Shown: piece by piece, positions 35,362-46,681 of the stretch | Numbering within the stretch: the stretch's first letter is position 1 | How the letters are laid out: the number at the start of each line of letters is the position of its first letter | Assembly: GCA_021464245.1 (NCBI GenBank) | Contig: JADCRB010000068.1 | Coordinates: 2,972,797 to 3,036,796, forward strand | From: Carallia brachiata | Taxonomy: Eukaryota > Streptophyta > Magnoliopsida > Malpighiales > Rhizophoraceae | Direction: 5' to 3' | DNA: 64,000 bases | Translations under genes and position numbers: made by a program | Notes under the pieces: model-generated | What the model saw: the letters and a program-made list of their open reading frames with translations, nothing else | Told to the model about the DNA's origin: nothing | Database searches by the model: none

Positions 35362-35373
35362 TGGTATCAGGGC
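35362..35373 (+). other. Primer-binding site (initiator Met-tRNA type)
   Basis: TGGTATCAGGGC, directly after the 5' LTR, matches the 3' end complement of initiator tRNA-Met (TGGTATCAGAGC) with one change. Confidence 0.8.
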
Positions 35374-35392
35374 CTTACGCTTAACAGCATCT

Positions 35393-36312
35393 ATGGCTCC
35401 AGATAATTCTTTTTCTTCTCCTTCATCACTAACGTCTCCTACCACTCAATCAAATTCTGCTCTTGTTGCAATCAATGCAGCAGCACAACTTCCTTGAAAC
35501 TTTCGGCATCTAATTACTCTTCTTGGCGAGCACAGTTCAATTCGCTTCTTTTAGGCTATGATTTGGTTGGTTTCATCGATGGAACCAACCCTTGTCCTTA
35601 AAAAATAATCAAACAAAACAACAATGAGGTGCCTAATCCAATGTACAGCAACTGGTTACGAAAAGATCAACTCTTGCTTCACTCAATTATTGTGTCAGTC
35701 TCTGAGTCTCTTGTCTCACTTATAGCTTCAGCAACGACCTCTAAGGATGCTTGGGAAAAATTGGCCAAACTTTATGCCAATAAGTCCCACTCTCGAGTGA
35801 TGTCACTCAAGGAACGCTTGTTTGAACCTCGTGGTTCAAAGACAGTAGCTGAATATTTGCAAAATATTAAGGCCATAGCTGATGAATTGGCCATTATTCA
35901 TGCCCCTCTAGCAGAGGAAGATCTCATCGTTCATATACTTAATGGAGTTGGTTCACAGTTCAAGGAATTGACAATTGCTATTCGTGCAAGAGAATCACCT
36001 ATCACTTTCGAAGAACTTCATGATAAACTGATCGATTTTGAGTCCATTCTCAAAAAAGAGGAACGCTCTACTGTTTTTCCTCTTACTACTAATTTTTTTT
36101 GCAGGGGCTATCCTCAATCTGCTAACAACTATCGTGCCCAAAATCGCAACAACTATTCAGTCCAGCTTCACATTTCAGTCCAGTCTCATCGCCACAACAC
36201 TCAAACAAACTCACCTAGAGTGATTTGTCAGATTTGTGACAGACCTAGTCACTCGGCAAAGAGATGTTATCGTGGTAAAAATTATTTTCAGCAAGAACCC
36301 ACAGCCACTTAA
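35393..36312 (+). pseudogene. copia gag, frameshifted
   Basis: ATG 35393 gives 34 codons to a TGA at 35495-35497. A 1-nt loss there separates it from the expected continuation (KLSASNYSSW). A further stop lies near 35598-35600. 35629-36312 is a long gag frame (SKDAWEKLAKLYANKSHSRV and EYLQNIKAIADELAI), ending with a zinc knuckle CQICDRPSHSAKRC (C-x2-C-x4-H-x4-C). TAA at 36310-36312 separates gag from the protease. Confidence 0.85.
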
Positions 36313-37325
36313 GCCTTTGTTCCATCATCAAAGACTTCAGATTATGTCTCTCTACCCAAGAATTCAACTTGGCTTGTTGACTCCGGTGCATCCTATAATG
36401 TCACCAATGACCTGACCAATCTTTCTACTTATATTGAATATGATGACATTGACGAAATTCTAGTGAGAGATGGTTCAGGTTTGCACATTTCTCACATAGG
36501 CTTTGCCACTATTTCTTCCTCTAGTTCTACTCTCAAATTCACTGATACACTTTGTGTACCTGCTATGACAAATAATTTAGTTTCATTCTCAAAATTATGT
36601 CAAACTAATCAAGTATCCATTGAATTTTTTCCAACTTTCTTTGTGGTGAAGGATCTAAGCATGGGGGCACCATTGGTACAGGGACCAAATAAAGGTGGTG
36701 TCTATCAGTTGTCTTCCACTGCTTCTCACCAAACAGCATCTCCTTCAGCTATGGTTGCCACTACTATACCTCCTGCAATATGGCACCAACGTCTAGGCCA
36801 TCTTTCTTTTAAAATTCTAAAGCATGTTATCACTTATTTTTCTCTTTCTGGCCGTGCCTTGCACAAGCATTCAATACTATGTAATTCATGTCACTGCAAT
36901 AAAACTCATAAACTTCCTTTTCATCAGTCCACAGTCTCTAGCTCCCGCCCACTTGAAATTATCTATACAGATGTTTGGAGACCATCCCCTGTGGGAATTT
37001 TAGATGGTTGCAAATATTACGTTATCTTTGTAGATCATTATACCCGCTATGTTTGGATCTATTTTCTTAAACATAAATTTGATGTTGCATCTATTTTTGT
37101 GCAGTTTAAGGCCCTAGTAGAAAAATAATTTACACATACCATTCAAACGATGTATTCTGATGGTGGTGGGGAGTTTCAAGCATTAACATCTTTCTTTCAT
37201 GAACATGGCATATCTCATCTTATCACCCCTCCTTATACACCTGAACACAATGGCATTTCTGAAAGAAAGCATCGCCATATAGTTGAGACAGGTCTTACTT
37301 TGCTTCATCAAGTTGCACAAGTTTT
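36313..37325 (+). pseudogene. copia protease and integrase region
   Basis: In the frame after the gag stop: WLVDSGAS (aspartic protease, 36370-36393), then WHQRLGHLS with CNSCHCNK (integrase zinc finger), then the integrase core with IYTDVW, YSDGGGEF and EHNGISERKHR, the D, D and E of the catalytic triad. A stop at 37126-37128 interrupts the core. Sequence identity to copia ends at about 37300-37325, where the deletion starts. Confidence 0.85.
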
Positions 37326-38162
37326 TCACTCAAAGACCTTGGCACACTTAGTTTCTTTCTTGGAATGGAAGTGATTCTAACGTCGACCGGTATCATCCTT
37401 TCTCAACATCAATACATCAAGAAGCTCTTGGATACTTTTGGTCTCAGTGGTGCTATGGATCACTCAACTCCACTGTCATCATCCCTTAAATTACAGTTGC
37501 GAGATGCCTCTGGACCAACCAACTCTACTCTATATCGGCAACTTGTAGGCTCACTGCAATATTTGTCTTTAACAAGGCCTGACATTGCATTCTCAGTTAA
37601 TAAATTATCCCAATTTATGCATCAGCCTACACAACTTCACTGGAGCTCCTTAAAGCGAATTCTTCGCTATCTCAAGGGGACCATCCATTATGGGTTACTT
37701 ATTCCGCGTGGTGATGGTAGCTCTATTTCTCTCATAGCTTTCTGCGATGCAGACTGGGGTGGTGATCTCGATGATAGAACCTCCACATCTGGTTATATAA
37801 TTTATCTTGGCAACAACCCCATCTCTTGGAAATCCTCCAAACAGCGTAGCGTGGCTCGGTCGTCAACCGAAGCGGAGTATAGAGCTATTGCCACTACAAC
37901 TGCTGAGTTAGATTGGCTTTCAAATCTGCTTCAAGAACTCAACATATCATTTTCTGCACCTACTCAGCTTTATTGTGATAATATCAGTGCTACTTACCTC
38001 ACTGCCAACCCTGTTTTTCACTCAAGAATGAAACATTTAGCACTTGATTATCACTTTGTTAGGGAACGTGTCTCCTATGGTGCAATCCGAGTTTCTTATA
38101 TCTCCACATCAGATCAGCTTACTGATGGTTTAACTAAACCTCTACCAAAGCAACGGTTCTAG
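37326..38162 (+). pseudogene. copia reverse transcriptase C-terminus and RNase H
   Basis: It resumes at [13 protein letters not shown], which in intact elements lies after the YVDD active site. It continues with [60 protein letters not shown] and [15 protein letters not shown] motifs to the stop at 38160-38162. RNase H is open, but the fingers/palm of reverse transcriptase with YVDD are gone. Confidence 0.9.
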
Positions 38163-38215
38163 GTTCTCTGCTCCAAGATGGCGGTTGTCGACGCCACCTC
38201 CATCTTGCGGTGACA

Positions 38216-38410
38216 TATTAGATAATATCCATTTTATTTATTTTTAAATTGTTTTTATCTCTACCTAACAGCTTATCATTCTTCAAATTATTCTCTTGTT
38301 ATCCTTATCCTATTATCTGTAAATTCAAAAGCTATGATGTACACCTATAAAAGAGTATTACTGATCAATGGAAAGTGGGTTGAACTTGCACCTCTATCTG
38401 ACATTTTACA
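38216..38410 (+). repeat. 3' LTR of the copia element
   Basis: 195 bp, same start as the 5' LTR and ending TTTTACA. It is preceded by GGTGACA rather than a clean polypurine tract. Confidence 0.9.
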
Positions 38411-40740
38411 GCGGTGAGCAAGAAACAGCGGTGGTGGGTTTGGTTTTCTTTTTTTTATTATTTATTTTTTGAAGTCACGTATGATTTTAATACAGCTTCT
38501 ATTTTTGTAATTTGTATTTCGAATTTTTTAATTCTTATTTTTGTTTTATATAATTTTTTTATTCTATCAAATCACAAAGATAACGATCAAAATCTGTTCT
38601 GCCAATAATAGGAGTTAATTAAAATAAAATTATTAACGTTTAGAACTTATTTGAAATAACTCAAATATGTAGGACTCAATTACAAAAAATTTAAATATAT
38701 AGAACTAAACTTATATTTATCCCCTCGAGAAATGCGTGACCTAAGTAGTTTCCTAGAAGGTAATGGCGCAGTGAATTCGGCGTTCTCGATTGACTTAACT
38801 ATTTCCGGGCAATGTTTCGTGTCTTGCATCAGGGATGGATTGTGGGGAAGGCGGGCGCCAAGTTCGTTGAAGGCCAGAAATTCTGAATCAAGTTGGTTAA
38901 AAAAAAAAAAAAGGAAATGTCTCAATCAAGACATGCAATAATTGGGTTCTGTTTCATATTCTCCAATTTGCTAATCCATCGCCATAGAACTTGTTAACAT
39001 ATTTTTAGGATAACATCAATGTACATTATGTTTTTAATTTTTTATCTTCAAGAATAGTTCAAAAATTAAGTAAAGAAATTTGTTATCAAATAAGTCATTT
39101 GTACCAACTATTGATAGCGTTATGTATTAAAATTTTGTGACAGTGGCCCTTTTCAAATGAATGAAATATAAATTGATGGATAAGTTGCTTAATATGATCT
39201 AAGTTATTTTAATAAAATGAAAAGCTCTTCACTCAAAAATAAAATAAAATAACAAGCTTATCAACTAAGATGAATTTAAAAGAATTTGGTCCAAAAACTC
39301 TCCTACCTGTAAAGGCCTAAGTCCAATAACATTTGGATCCAAAAAAATATAACATGGTATTAAATACTGAATTTGAATGAACGAGTATAATCACTTACGA
39401 AAAAATCTTTATAAATAATTGTAACAGTGACCTCTAGATAAAGCTCATAATAATTGAGTAAGTGACAATGAGACTAAGCTCCATTTGCACTTTGAGAGGA
39501 GTATTAAAATAAATAATATATAAATTAATGATAAGTTGATTAAAATAATTTAAATTATTTTAATAAGATAATAAATTCATTAACTAAAATAAATTTATAA
39601 GAATTTAGTTTTGACACTTTCTCATCTATAAAGGCTTAAGTCCAATAATATTTGAAATAGGTGAGTTGAAATAAAATTACCAAGTGCAAAAGTAAGTGAC
39701 AGTGATGTTATTTATGGATGTTGGAACTCCTTACACGGGTATAGCTAAAAGCTTGAGAACTTCCAAATCACGGTTGGCACATGGCAGTCTGCCAAAGGTC
39801 TGAGCGCGATAACAAGGATTTGAATCCCGCGACGTGCACGGACAAATTTAATAAAAAAATAATGAAGATAAAATACATATAGCAATCGAGATTTAAGAGG
39901 TTCGACAAATTCTAAGCTACGCGAGAGTAATGGCTTTTTACTATTAAAAAAAATAATTGTACCAAATCCGATCACAAGTCCATTGTACATCCCTGCCTCA
40001 CCCGAGAGCTCCATCTATGATAGAACTACACAGGCCATCTTTGCCCGAATCCCTCTGTCTGCTCCTCGTAATTACTTTCGGGATTAGTTTTTGATTAAGA
40101 GGATTTTTTTAATAGTAACAGTGCCTTTGGATTATAAAATTTTTGTGAAAAAAAATGTGAGAAAAAATAATTATTAATTTTATGTAATCATATTAATATT
40201 TTATATAATAATAAAATAAAACGATAAAATATATTTTTTATTATTTTATAATTTATTTTTATAATTGTAAAAAGTCAAAAATTAATTATATTTTTATGAA
40301 CAAATGCTCTAGACATATCCTCTGAGTGAAAAAAATTTTCAGTTGCTTCCCTACATCTCTACTCTGTATGCCTCCTCTTCCTCTCTCTAATTTCTTTCAA
40401 TCGGCCACATGGTTCTCCTACGCCTGCCGTTTAAAAAAAAAATATGGCCATCAATGACAATGGAACAGCATGGTTTCACGTGGATTCGGACCCATATAAT
40501 TTCGTCGTATAATTCCATTTTATAAAATATTAAAATGTAACTAATGTTCAACTTAACTTAGTGTAATTATATTAACAAAATATAAAATAATAATAATAAA
40601 TACATTTTATTACTTTATTTTATTTTTATATAAAATATTAGTTTAATTACGTTAAATTAAAATTTAGTTATATTTTAATAATTTGTATAACAAAATTGTA
40701 CAGTGCAGGCTTTTTCCTTCTCCCGAGTGGTCGAGTATCC
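38411..40740. other. Spacer right of the copia element, with decayed repeats
   Basis: 39180-39330 and 39510-39660 are diverged direct repeats (both contain AAGGC-TAAGTCCAATAA). 39740-40050 has motifs common in LTRs and TRIM elements (GATTTAAGAGGTTCGACAAA, GGATTTGAATCCCGC), so it may be an old LTR fragment. No gene seen. The whole stretch lacks a counterpart in unit B. Confidence 0.45.
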
Positions 40741-41143
40741 ACATTATATATTTCATTCAAAAGTGATTGACCACCGACTATTGACCAAGGAGACAGCACC
40801 AAAGCCAATGAAAACCATTTAATTTATGAATCCAAGGTCCTTTTTTTATGAATTTAATTTTTTTTAAACTTATTTCACAACAACTTCAATCATTATACAT
40901 ATAATATATTTTAAAAAAACTAAAAAGTTTAACAGAAAAACACTTATCTCTGTCTCGAAATAGTTAATCATTTTAAAAAAAAAAAACAAAAGAAGAAAAA
41001 CCATAAAGTGGTTAGACCCACCGCTACTTCCTTTCTCCTTCATTAAATTTGGGTTGTTATATATTAACTTTAAACAACATGCACATGGTTTTATTAAAAA
41101 AACTAAAAAACAGGTGTGACTTATCATCTTTTCCCCTCTCATC

Positions 41144-41777
41144 CAAGGTTGTCAGAACCGAACCGATCATTAAATTAAAAAGTTGAGAGGTTCAAGGTTC
41201 AACCGTTTCGACCGGTAAAACAGCAGTTAAACCGGTAAAACCGGTATTTAATATTAAATATATAAAAATTAAATTTTTATATAGCTTATATAATTATATA
41301 AAATGTTATATTATATAAAAATGATAATAAATATTTAAAATAAAGTGTATTTTAAGAATTATATTAATATTTACATATTTTAAGATATTACAATTAGTAT
41401 ATTTAACAAAATATAATTTATAAAAATTAATTGAAAAAATAATATTTATAAATAGTGATTAAATATTAATAATTTTTAAATTTTAAAGATTAAATTGAAA
41501 ATTTTAATCAATTGAGGACTAAAATAAAATTTTTAGTTAAAATTAGAGTCTTAATTATAATTTAGATAAAGTTTTAGGTCAAATTATAATTTAAAATTTT
41601 TTAATTTAAATTGAACCGGTTCAACTGGTCCGTTTTTTGTCGATTTTCCCTATTTTTGACCGATTTTTTCCTGTCCGGTCTGATTTTCATTTTTAAACTT
41701 GAACCGGACCGGACCTAGAACTGATTTCTAATTTTTTCGGTTAAACCGACCATTCTGATCCGATTATTAAATCATTG
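41144..41777. mobile_element. hAT-type MITE (634 bp), polymorphic between units A and B
   Basis: It is flanked by an exact 8-bp target duplication CTCTCATC (41136-41143 and 41778-41785). Unit B has the empty site with a single CTCTCATC at 57892-57899. The left end is CAAGGTTGTCAGAACCG; the right end read inversely is CAATGATTTAATAATCGG. The interior is rich in ACCGGT-type motifs. It is the same family as 14840-15294 and has no ORF. Confidence 0.85.
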
Positions 41778-42238
41778 CTCTCATCTCGTTCTCTCCACCC
41801 CTACCCCATTAACAACCCGCCCTGGATCGAGGCGACGCTTCCCTTAATTAAGTTTCCACTTTCCGCCTAAAGCCACATGGGATGGACTATCGTCACCATC
41901 CCAACAATTTACTAGTAGAAAAAGCCTTGTCGCGTTCAAGGAAAAAAAAAAAAGAAAAAACAAAAAACAAGGCCGTAGTTGCCCAACATCCAAAGTCACT
42001 CATTTGGCTTATTGCAAAATTTAATGTGCCCATGCGTCTTATTGTCTCCTCCAGAGCAACTTCCTGTCTCCTTCAAGAGGACCCGTGGTCATGCCAAGCC
42101 AATGTTAAATGGCTACAAAAAGACTCATGTAAATGTTCATACGAAGTCAATGTTAAGTGGCTGACCAGATGACTCACAAAACGTAATAAGGAACTTAAAT
42201 TTTCTTACAACGTATGGTTTCATTATCTTGTACAAGGC

Positions 42239-42245
42239 TATAGAA
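42239..42245 (+). promoter_or_regulatory. Damaged TATA box of ankyrin gene A
   Basis: GGCTATAGAAGCC corresponds to GGCTATAAAAGCC at 60921-60933 in unit B, within well-matched flanks. The A to G change weakens the core TATAAA. Confidence 0.5.
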
Positions 42246-42540
42246 GCCTTAGGTTGCTTAAGGTTTTAAATCATCCGAGAAAACAAAATATACAAAGTGC
42301 TTTGAAAAGAAAATGTTGACATTCTAGTGACATCATATATATGTGTAATTTTGATTCACAGGATATATTGAGTACAACTTTTAAATATATTTAATAATAA
42401 AATATCCTATGATCAACTTCACATGCTTAAAAATAAATCATATATATTTTTTGTGCTTTTGAGTTTTCTTTTTCGATCTTAATATTTTATTCACTACTTA
42501 TTTCACCTAAAATAATAAGCTTAGATCCAAAATTCAGTTG

Positions 42541-43203
42541 TCAAAAAAAAAAAAAGACAGAAATTTTTAGAAGATTGTCCCACTTTATTATTATTTTTTT
42601 TTTAATGCAATTAAGTAGAGTTAGCGGCAAACCATTTCAAGCATGGCTACTACAGCTGGAAAGATTTGTCCCTTCCTCAGCACATCGCCTATTAAATAGG
42701 CGATGCATTCTGTCATGGAAACCACACCGCGATCATAAGCAAAATCTCAATAAAGAGAAGGAAACTTTGCTCTTTTTCCACTTCTCTTCTCTCTTCTTTT
42801 GTTTTAGTATTTTTGGTATAGTTTCCACTTTTCTTCTCCCTTTCTTTTAGTATTTAAAGTATATATTCTTTAATTGTTACTAAAGTAGATCTTTTAAATC
42901 AAAAATTTAAAACATTAAGATTGTAGAATTAAGTCGGTTTGACCAAAATTAAATTTATACGGTTCTTAACAAAATTAAGATATTCGCCTGAAATCTTAGT
43001 TTTCAATGAAATTTATTCTCTTAATAAAATTGGAAGGAGTAGAATTCACACATAAATTAACTTTATAAAAATTTAAAATTTTTATTTATAATTTATATTT
43101 ACACAAAAGTTCCACTCCTAAAATTTTAAAATTTTTATTTATGCTCAATAATTATATTTTTCAAATCTAACTATTTGAAATTTGTAATTTACAATCGCAT
43201 CAT
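42541..43203. other. Insertion of about 660 bp in the leader of ankyrin gene A
   Basis: Unit B reads from AAGCTTAGATCCGAAGTCCA directly into GGTTTTGAGAACACCTG. In unit A the same two flanks are separated by this stretch. Ends are not clear inverted repeats. It includes a 23-nt palindrome at 42683-42705. Origin unknown. Confidence 0.6.
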
Positions 43204-43227
43204 CAGGGGGTTTCAGAACACCTGCCA

Positions 43228-43572
43228 ATGGAAAGTAAGGAATTCCAGAGTGTTGGAGCTAACCAGGGTGCCGAATCAACGTACAAAGGTAAGGATAAAA
43301 TTAAGTCAGGTAGCGCCATAGGCTCCCTCGACCCCAAAAGTCACCCGGTAGCTGGCTCATCCAACGCAGCAGCATTTTTGGATTCAGTAGACACAGGAAA
43401 TTTGAAGGCTGCTATGGAGACAACTAGCTTGGAATGCTCGGGTTCAGCTGCCGGTGCAGATTTGAAGGCTACTGTAAACTCCTTGGGTTCATCGAAGAAC
43501 CAGGATCTCGACATGGGCGCAATGTCATTGGCAAACAATGGACCAAGAAAGACAGAAAAAATCGGGGATTAA
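43228..43572 (+). pseudogene. Displaced N-terminal frame of ankyrin gene A
   Basis: 114 codons starting MESKEFQSVGANQG match the N-terminus of ankyrin gene B (MDSKEFQSVGASRG). At 43551-43561 unit A is 2 nt shorter than unit B in an A-rich stretch, so this frame ends at 43570-43572 instead of running into the repeats. It is either lost coding sequence or now an upstream ORF in the leader. Confidence 0.7.
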
Positions 43573-46500
43573 AGAAGGTTTCATCACTGCAGAGCAACAG
43601 CGACGCATTGACGAAATTCTATCAGATTTAGAGCCTATATACTCTGGGATTAAAGAAGGTTTCAAGAATGCAGCGGAGCGGGAGCGACAGCGACCCGCAG
43701 TGGAGCGACAGAGACGCATTGACGAATTTTCATCAGATTTAGAGTATCTATTCGGTGAAAAGCCACGGCCCATTGGCAAAATTTTATCAGATTTAGAGTC
43801 TACATACTCTAAGATTAAAGAAGTTTTCAAGACTGGAGTGGAGCGGGAGCGACAGCGACGCGCAGTGGAGCGACGGCGACGCATTGAGAATATTTTATCA
43901 CGTTTAGAGTCTATATACCATAGAACAACCGAAGAGGAGTCCAATGCAGACAGAACAGCAGAAGAAGAGTCCAATGCAGACGGAACGGCAGAAGAGGAGT
44001 CCAATGCAGACGGAACAGAAGAAGAGGAGTCCCATGCGGACAGTACAGCCGAAGATGAGTCCGATGTAGACGGAATGGTCAATACTTACATGGATCCTAA
44101 TCTCTACCGAGCTGCAACAACTGGGGCTGTTGATGTACCCGAAGAAGCAGTACGCAGTGATCCAGAACGTATGCTGATTGAGCAAGTAACCCCAAGAGGG
44201 GATTCAGTGCTTCACCTAGCTGCAAGTTTTGGCAATGAAAGCATTGTGAATTTCATCCTCCAAATGTGTCCGGAACTTGTGAAGCATAAAAACCAAAAAG
44301 GCGATCTTGCTCTTCATGTTGCTGCGAGTGCCGGACATCGGACAGTAATCAGCTCTCTGGTTTCAAATACAGTAGGCACTACTTTACTGTGTGAAATGAA
44401 TAAGCAAGGGAACACTCCGTTGCATGCGGCTCTGGAAAATGACCAACAAGAGACGGCTCTTTTCTTGGTTCAGTTAGATCCTCAAGTGTCATACTGTCTG
44501 AACAAGGAAGGGAAGTCACCATTTTATATGGCAACCAAATCTGGATACTTGGATATTGTAAACCACATAACCACGGAAGTTCCAGGTAGGCTTGATAGTT
44601 GTTACCATAGCGAAATAGCTAAGCAAAGGCTCTATCGTCCGAGAGGCTGTCAGCTTTTGCATGCTTCCATCATCGGAAGAAACAAGGGTAATTCTACTAC
44701 TGAATCATTGGAGAAATGAAGTTTGTGTATCAGTTTTCCATTAAGTATTGATACAGAAGGTTCTTGTGCTAATGTCTCGTGAGGAAAGTGAAAATCCACC
44801 CCAAATCTCTGAAATAATTAATTTTTTCAATTGTTTAATCTGGAATTCATAGAATGAAACTTTTACTAAAACATGTCCGGTAGATTGTTGGAAAAATTGA
44901 TGCTGATCGGCCAAGTTTTCATCTCGGGGTGTCTTACTTATTGATGATATTTTATTGTATACTCGCTATTTGCTCTACTGTTAACTTGGTATTTGTTGGC
45001 AGATGTTTTGGACAGAATATGGAGCATTGATTCTAGTCTTATTTATTCAACTGACGAAGAGGGGCGGACTCCTCTTAGCCTTGCAGCGTCAATAGGATTT
45101 CTTGATGGGGTTTGCTACATATTGGACAAGTCTGTTGATAGTGCTTATCTGAAAGATCGAAATGGCTTTAACCCGATTCACTGGGCATGCACGAGGGGCC
45201 ATATTGAGATTATTGATGCCTTCATCAGCCGTCACCCAGATTCAGCAGAGTTGCTCAACAAGCAAGGTGAAAACATTCTTCATGTTGCAGCTAAGAACGG
45301 GAGAGCAAAATTGGTCAGCTGGATGTTAAAGTTGAGCAAGCTTGAAATGCTCATCAATGAAAAAGATGATGAAGGATTCACGCTGCATTGGGCCACTTTG
45401 AATTGTCATCCTAAGGTTGTCAGCACCTTGACGTGGGACAAGAGAGTGAACTTAGGGATTATGAACGACGAAGGTCAGACAGCATTAGATATTGCAGAGA
45501 AGGAAATTCACTCATATGCGCCATTTCGAAGAGTAAGTTTTTATCTTAGTCAACATGTCACATTATAAATATCGTGTCCAGCGTCGTCATTGATATGCTT
45601 TCTGCTTGTTTTGTTTTTTTTTTTATTTTTATTATTAGTTATAGCATATTTATGTGTATTATATGTATGTAGTTCATAAAAGAACAAATAGATCGATTGC
45701 GATAAGAAGGGAAAAAAAAGAGCTGAACTTATCTGATTTATCAGGGGCATATCATTAATACCAAAATCATTAATCAATTTGAATCTTAGGATTTCTTGGC
45801 TTCTTAGTCTCTTCAAAGATTAATCATTTGTTTCCTTCCATCTCAAGAAGTATCAGCTTAAACCATATTTTGCTCTTTTAGTTGAAACTGGACAAATTTT
45901 GAGCAATGTCTATGCCTTGATTGTTGACTACAAGACTAAAACACACAAACTGAAGGAATGGTGAGATTTTACATTATAGACAGCCGAAAAGGAGATAGTC
46001 GATTTGCTAATGTTTCTCACCTTGACATGCCAGAGGTTAACACGAACGGCCTTGCAATCTGCCAATGCACCAAGATCTGAAAATGCAAACACAAGGAGAC
46101 AGATGAGGACGGCCGATCACTCTAGGAAACTTCCTGATCCTGAAAGGGTGAATACTTTAGTATTGGTGGCAACACTGGTGGCCACGGTGACATTTGCCTG
46201 CGGTTTCACATTGCCTGGTGGCATTAATAATTCTGATCCCAATTTAGGCATGGCAACTATGGCGACAAAGGCTGCCTTCCAGGCATTTCTAATATGCAAC
46301 ACCACAGCTCTTTACAGCTCCATTCTTGTTGCCGTCATCCTCATTTGGGCGCAACTAGGGGACCTAAATCTGGTCATCAATACCGTCAGAATCGCAGTTC
46401 CACTGTTGGGAGTGGCCCTTGTATCCATGTCCTCAGCATTCGTTTCTGGTGTGTATCTTGTTGTATGCAATCACCGGTGGCTGGCTATATTGGTTTTGAT

Positions 46501-46681
46501 AATGGGTTCGATTTCCATAGCCATTCTCTCAGTCGTCTTTTTCTCCCTCTGTTTCCCATTGTCATCTAAAAGTAGAATCTGGCGATATCTAATCTATTAC
46601 CCAATTGAGTTGATGATGTTGGTTAGCGGCAGTGACATAGAGAAAGCGATCGCAGAGAAGCACCCAGCAAAGCCTTTTTGA
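43538..46681 (+). CDS. ACD6-like ankyrin repeat protein with PGG membrane domain (copy A)
   Basis: Exons 43538-44687, 45003-45532 and 46034-46681; joins are phase 1 (RNK|DVLDRI) and phase 0 (FRR|RLTRTAL); 775 aa. Residues 1-130 are charged repeats (IDEILSDLE-IYSGIKEGF, ERERQRRAVERQ), probably coiled coil. Then come five 10-aa acidic repeats, about nine ankyrin repeats (SVLHLAASFGNESIVNFIL, NTPLHAALENDQQETALFLV, NILHVAAKNGRAKLVSWML), and a C-terminal PGG domain (DPERVNTLVLVATLVATVTF, LPGG) with four membrane helices. ACD6-like proteins act in salicylic-acid defence signalling at membranes. ATG 43538 is the first ATG in this frame; the 2-nt deletion removes the original N-terminus. One repeat has lost the Pro of TPLH (GFTLHWA) by a 3-nt deletion. 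It may still be functional. Confidence 0.85.
43931..44080 (+). repeat. 30-bp coding minisatellite, copy A
   Basis: Five tandem 30-bp units encode EEESNADGTA and variants. The last two units are the most diverged (EEESHADSTA, EDESDVDGM). In frame, so length changes do not break the protein. Confidence 0.85.

Larger units (their letters stand above)
35167..38410 (+). mobile_element. Ty1-copia LTR retrotransposon, internally deleted (3.24 kb)
   Basis: Two direct LTRs of 195 bp flank a gag-pol interior in copia order: gag, protease, integrase, then RT/RNase H. A primer-binding site (TGGTATCAGGG) follows the 5' LTR. The element is about 1.5 kb shorter than a usual copia element because the catalytic part of reverse transcriptase is missing. 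Stops and shifts occur in gag, at the gag-pol junction and in integrase. The host flanks GCGAC and GCGGT could be a decayed 5-bp target duplication (3 of 5 match). It lies in the block found only in unit A, so it is absent from unit B. Confidence 0.95.
40770..42310. repeat. Segmental duplication, unit A, region upstream of ankyrin gene (partner 56880-60990)
   Basis: Collinear matches: CCAAGGAGACA and AACCATTTAATTTATG at 40786-40830 against 56888-56933; CTCTCATCTC and TTAATTAAGTTTCCAC at 41779-41862 against 57892-57968; AAAATTTAATGTGCC and TCTTATTGTCTCCT at 42015-42050 against 59083-59118; AGCCTTAGGTTGCTTAAGG at 42245 against 60931. Unit A has a MITE here; unit B has two extra insertions. Confidence 0.85.
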
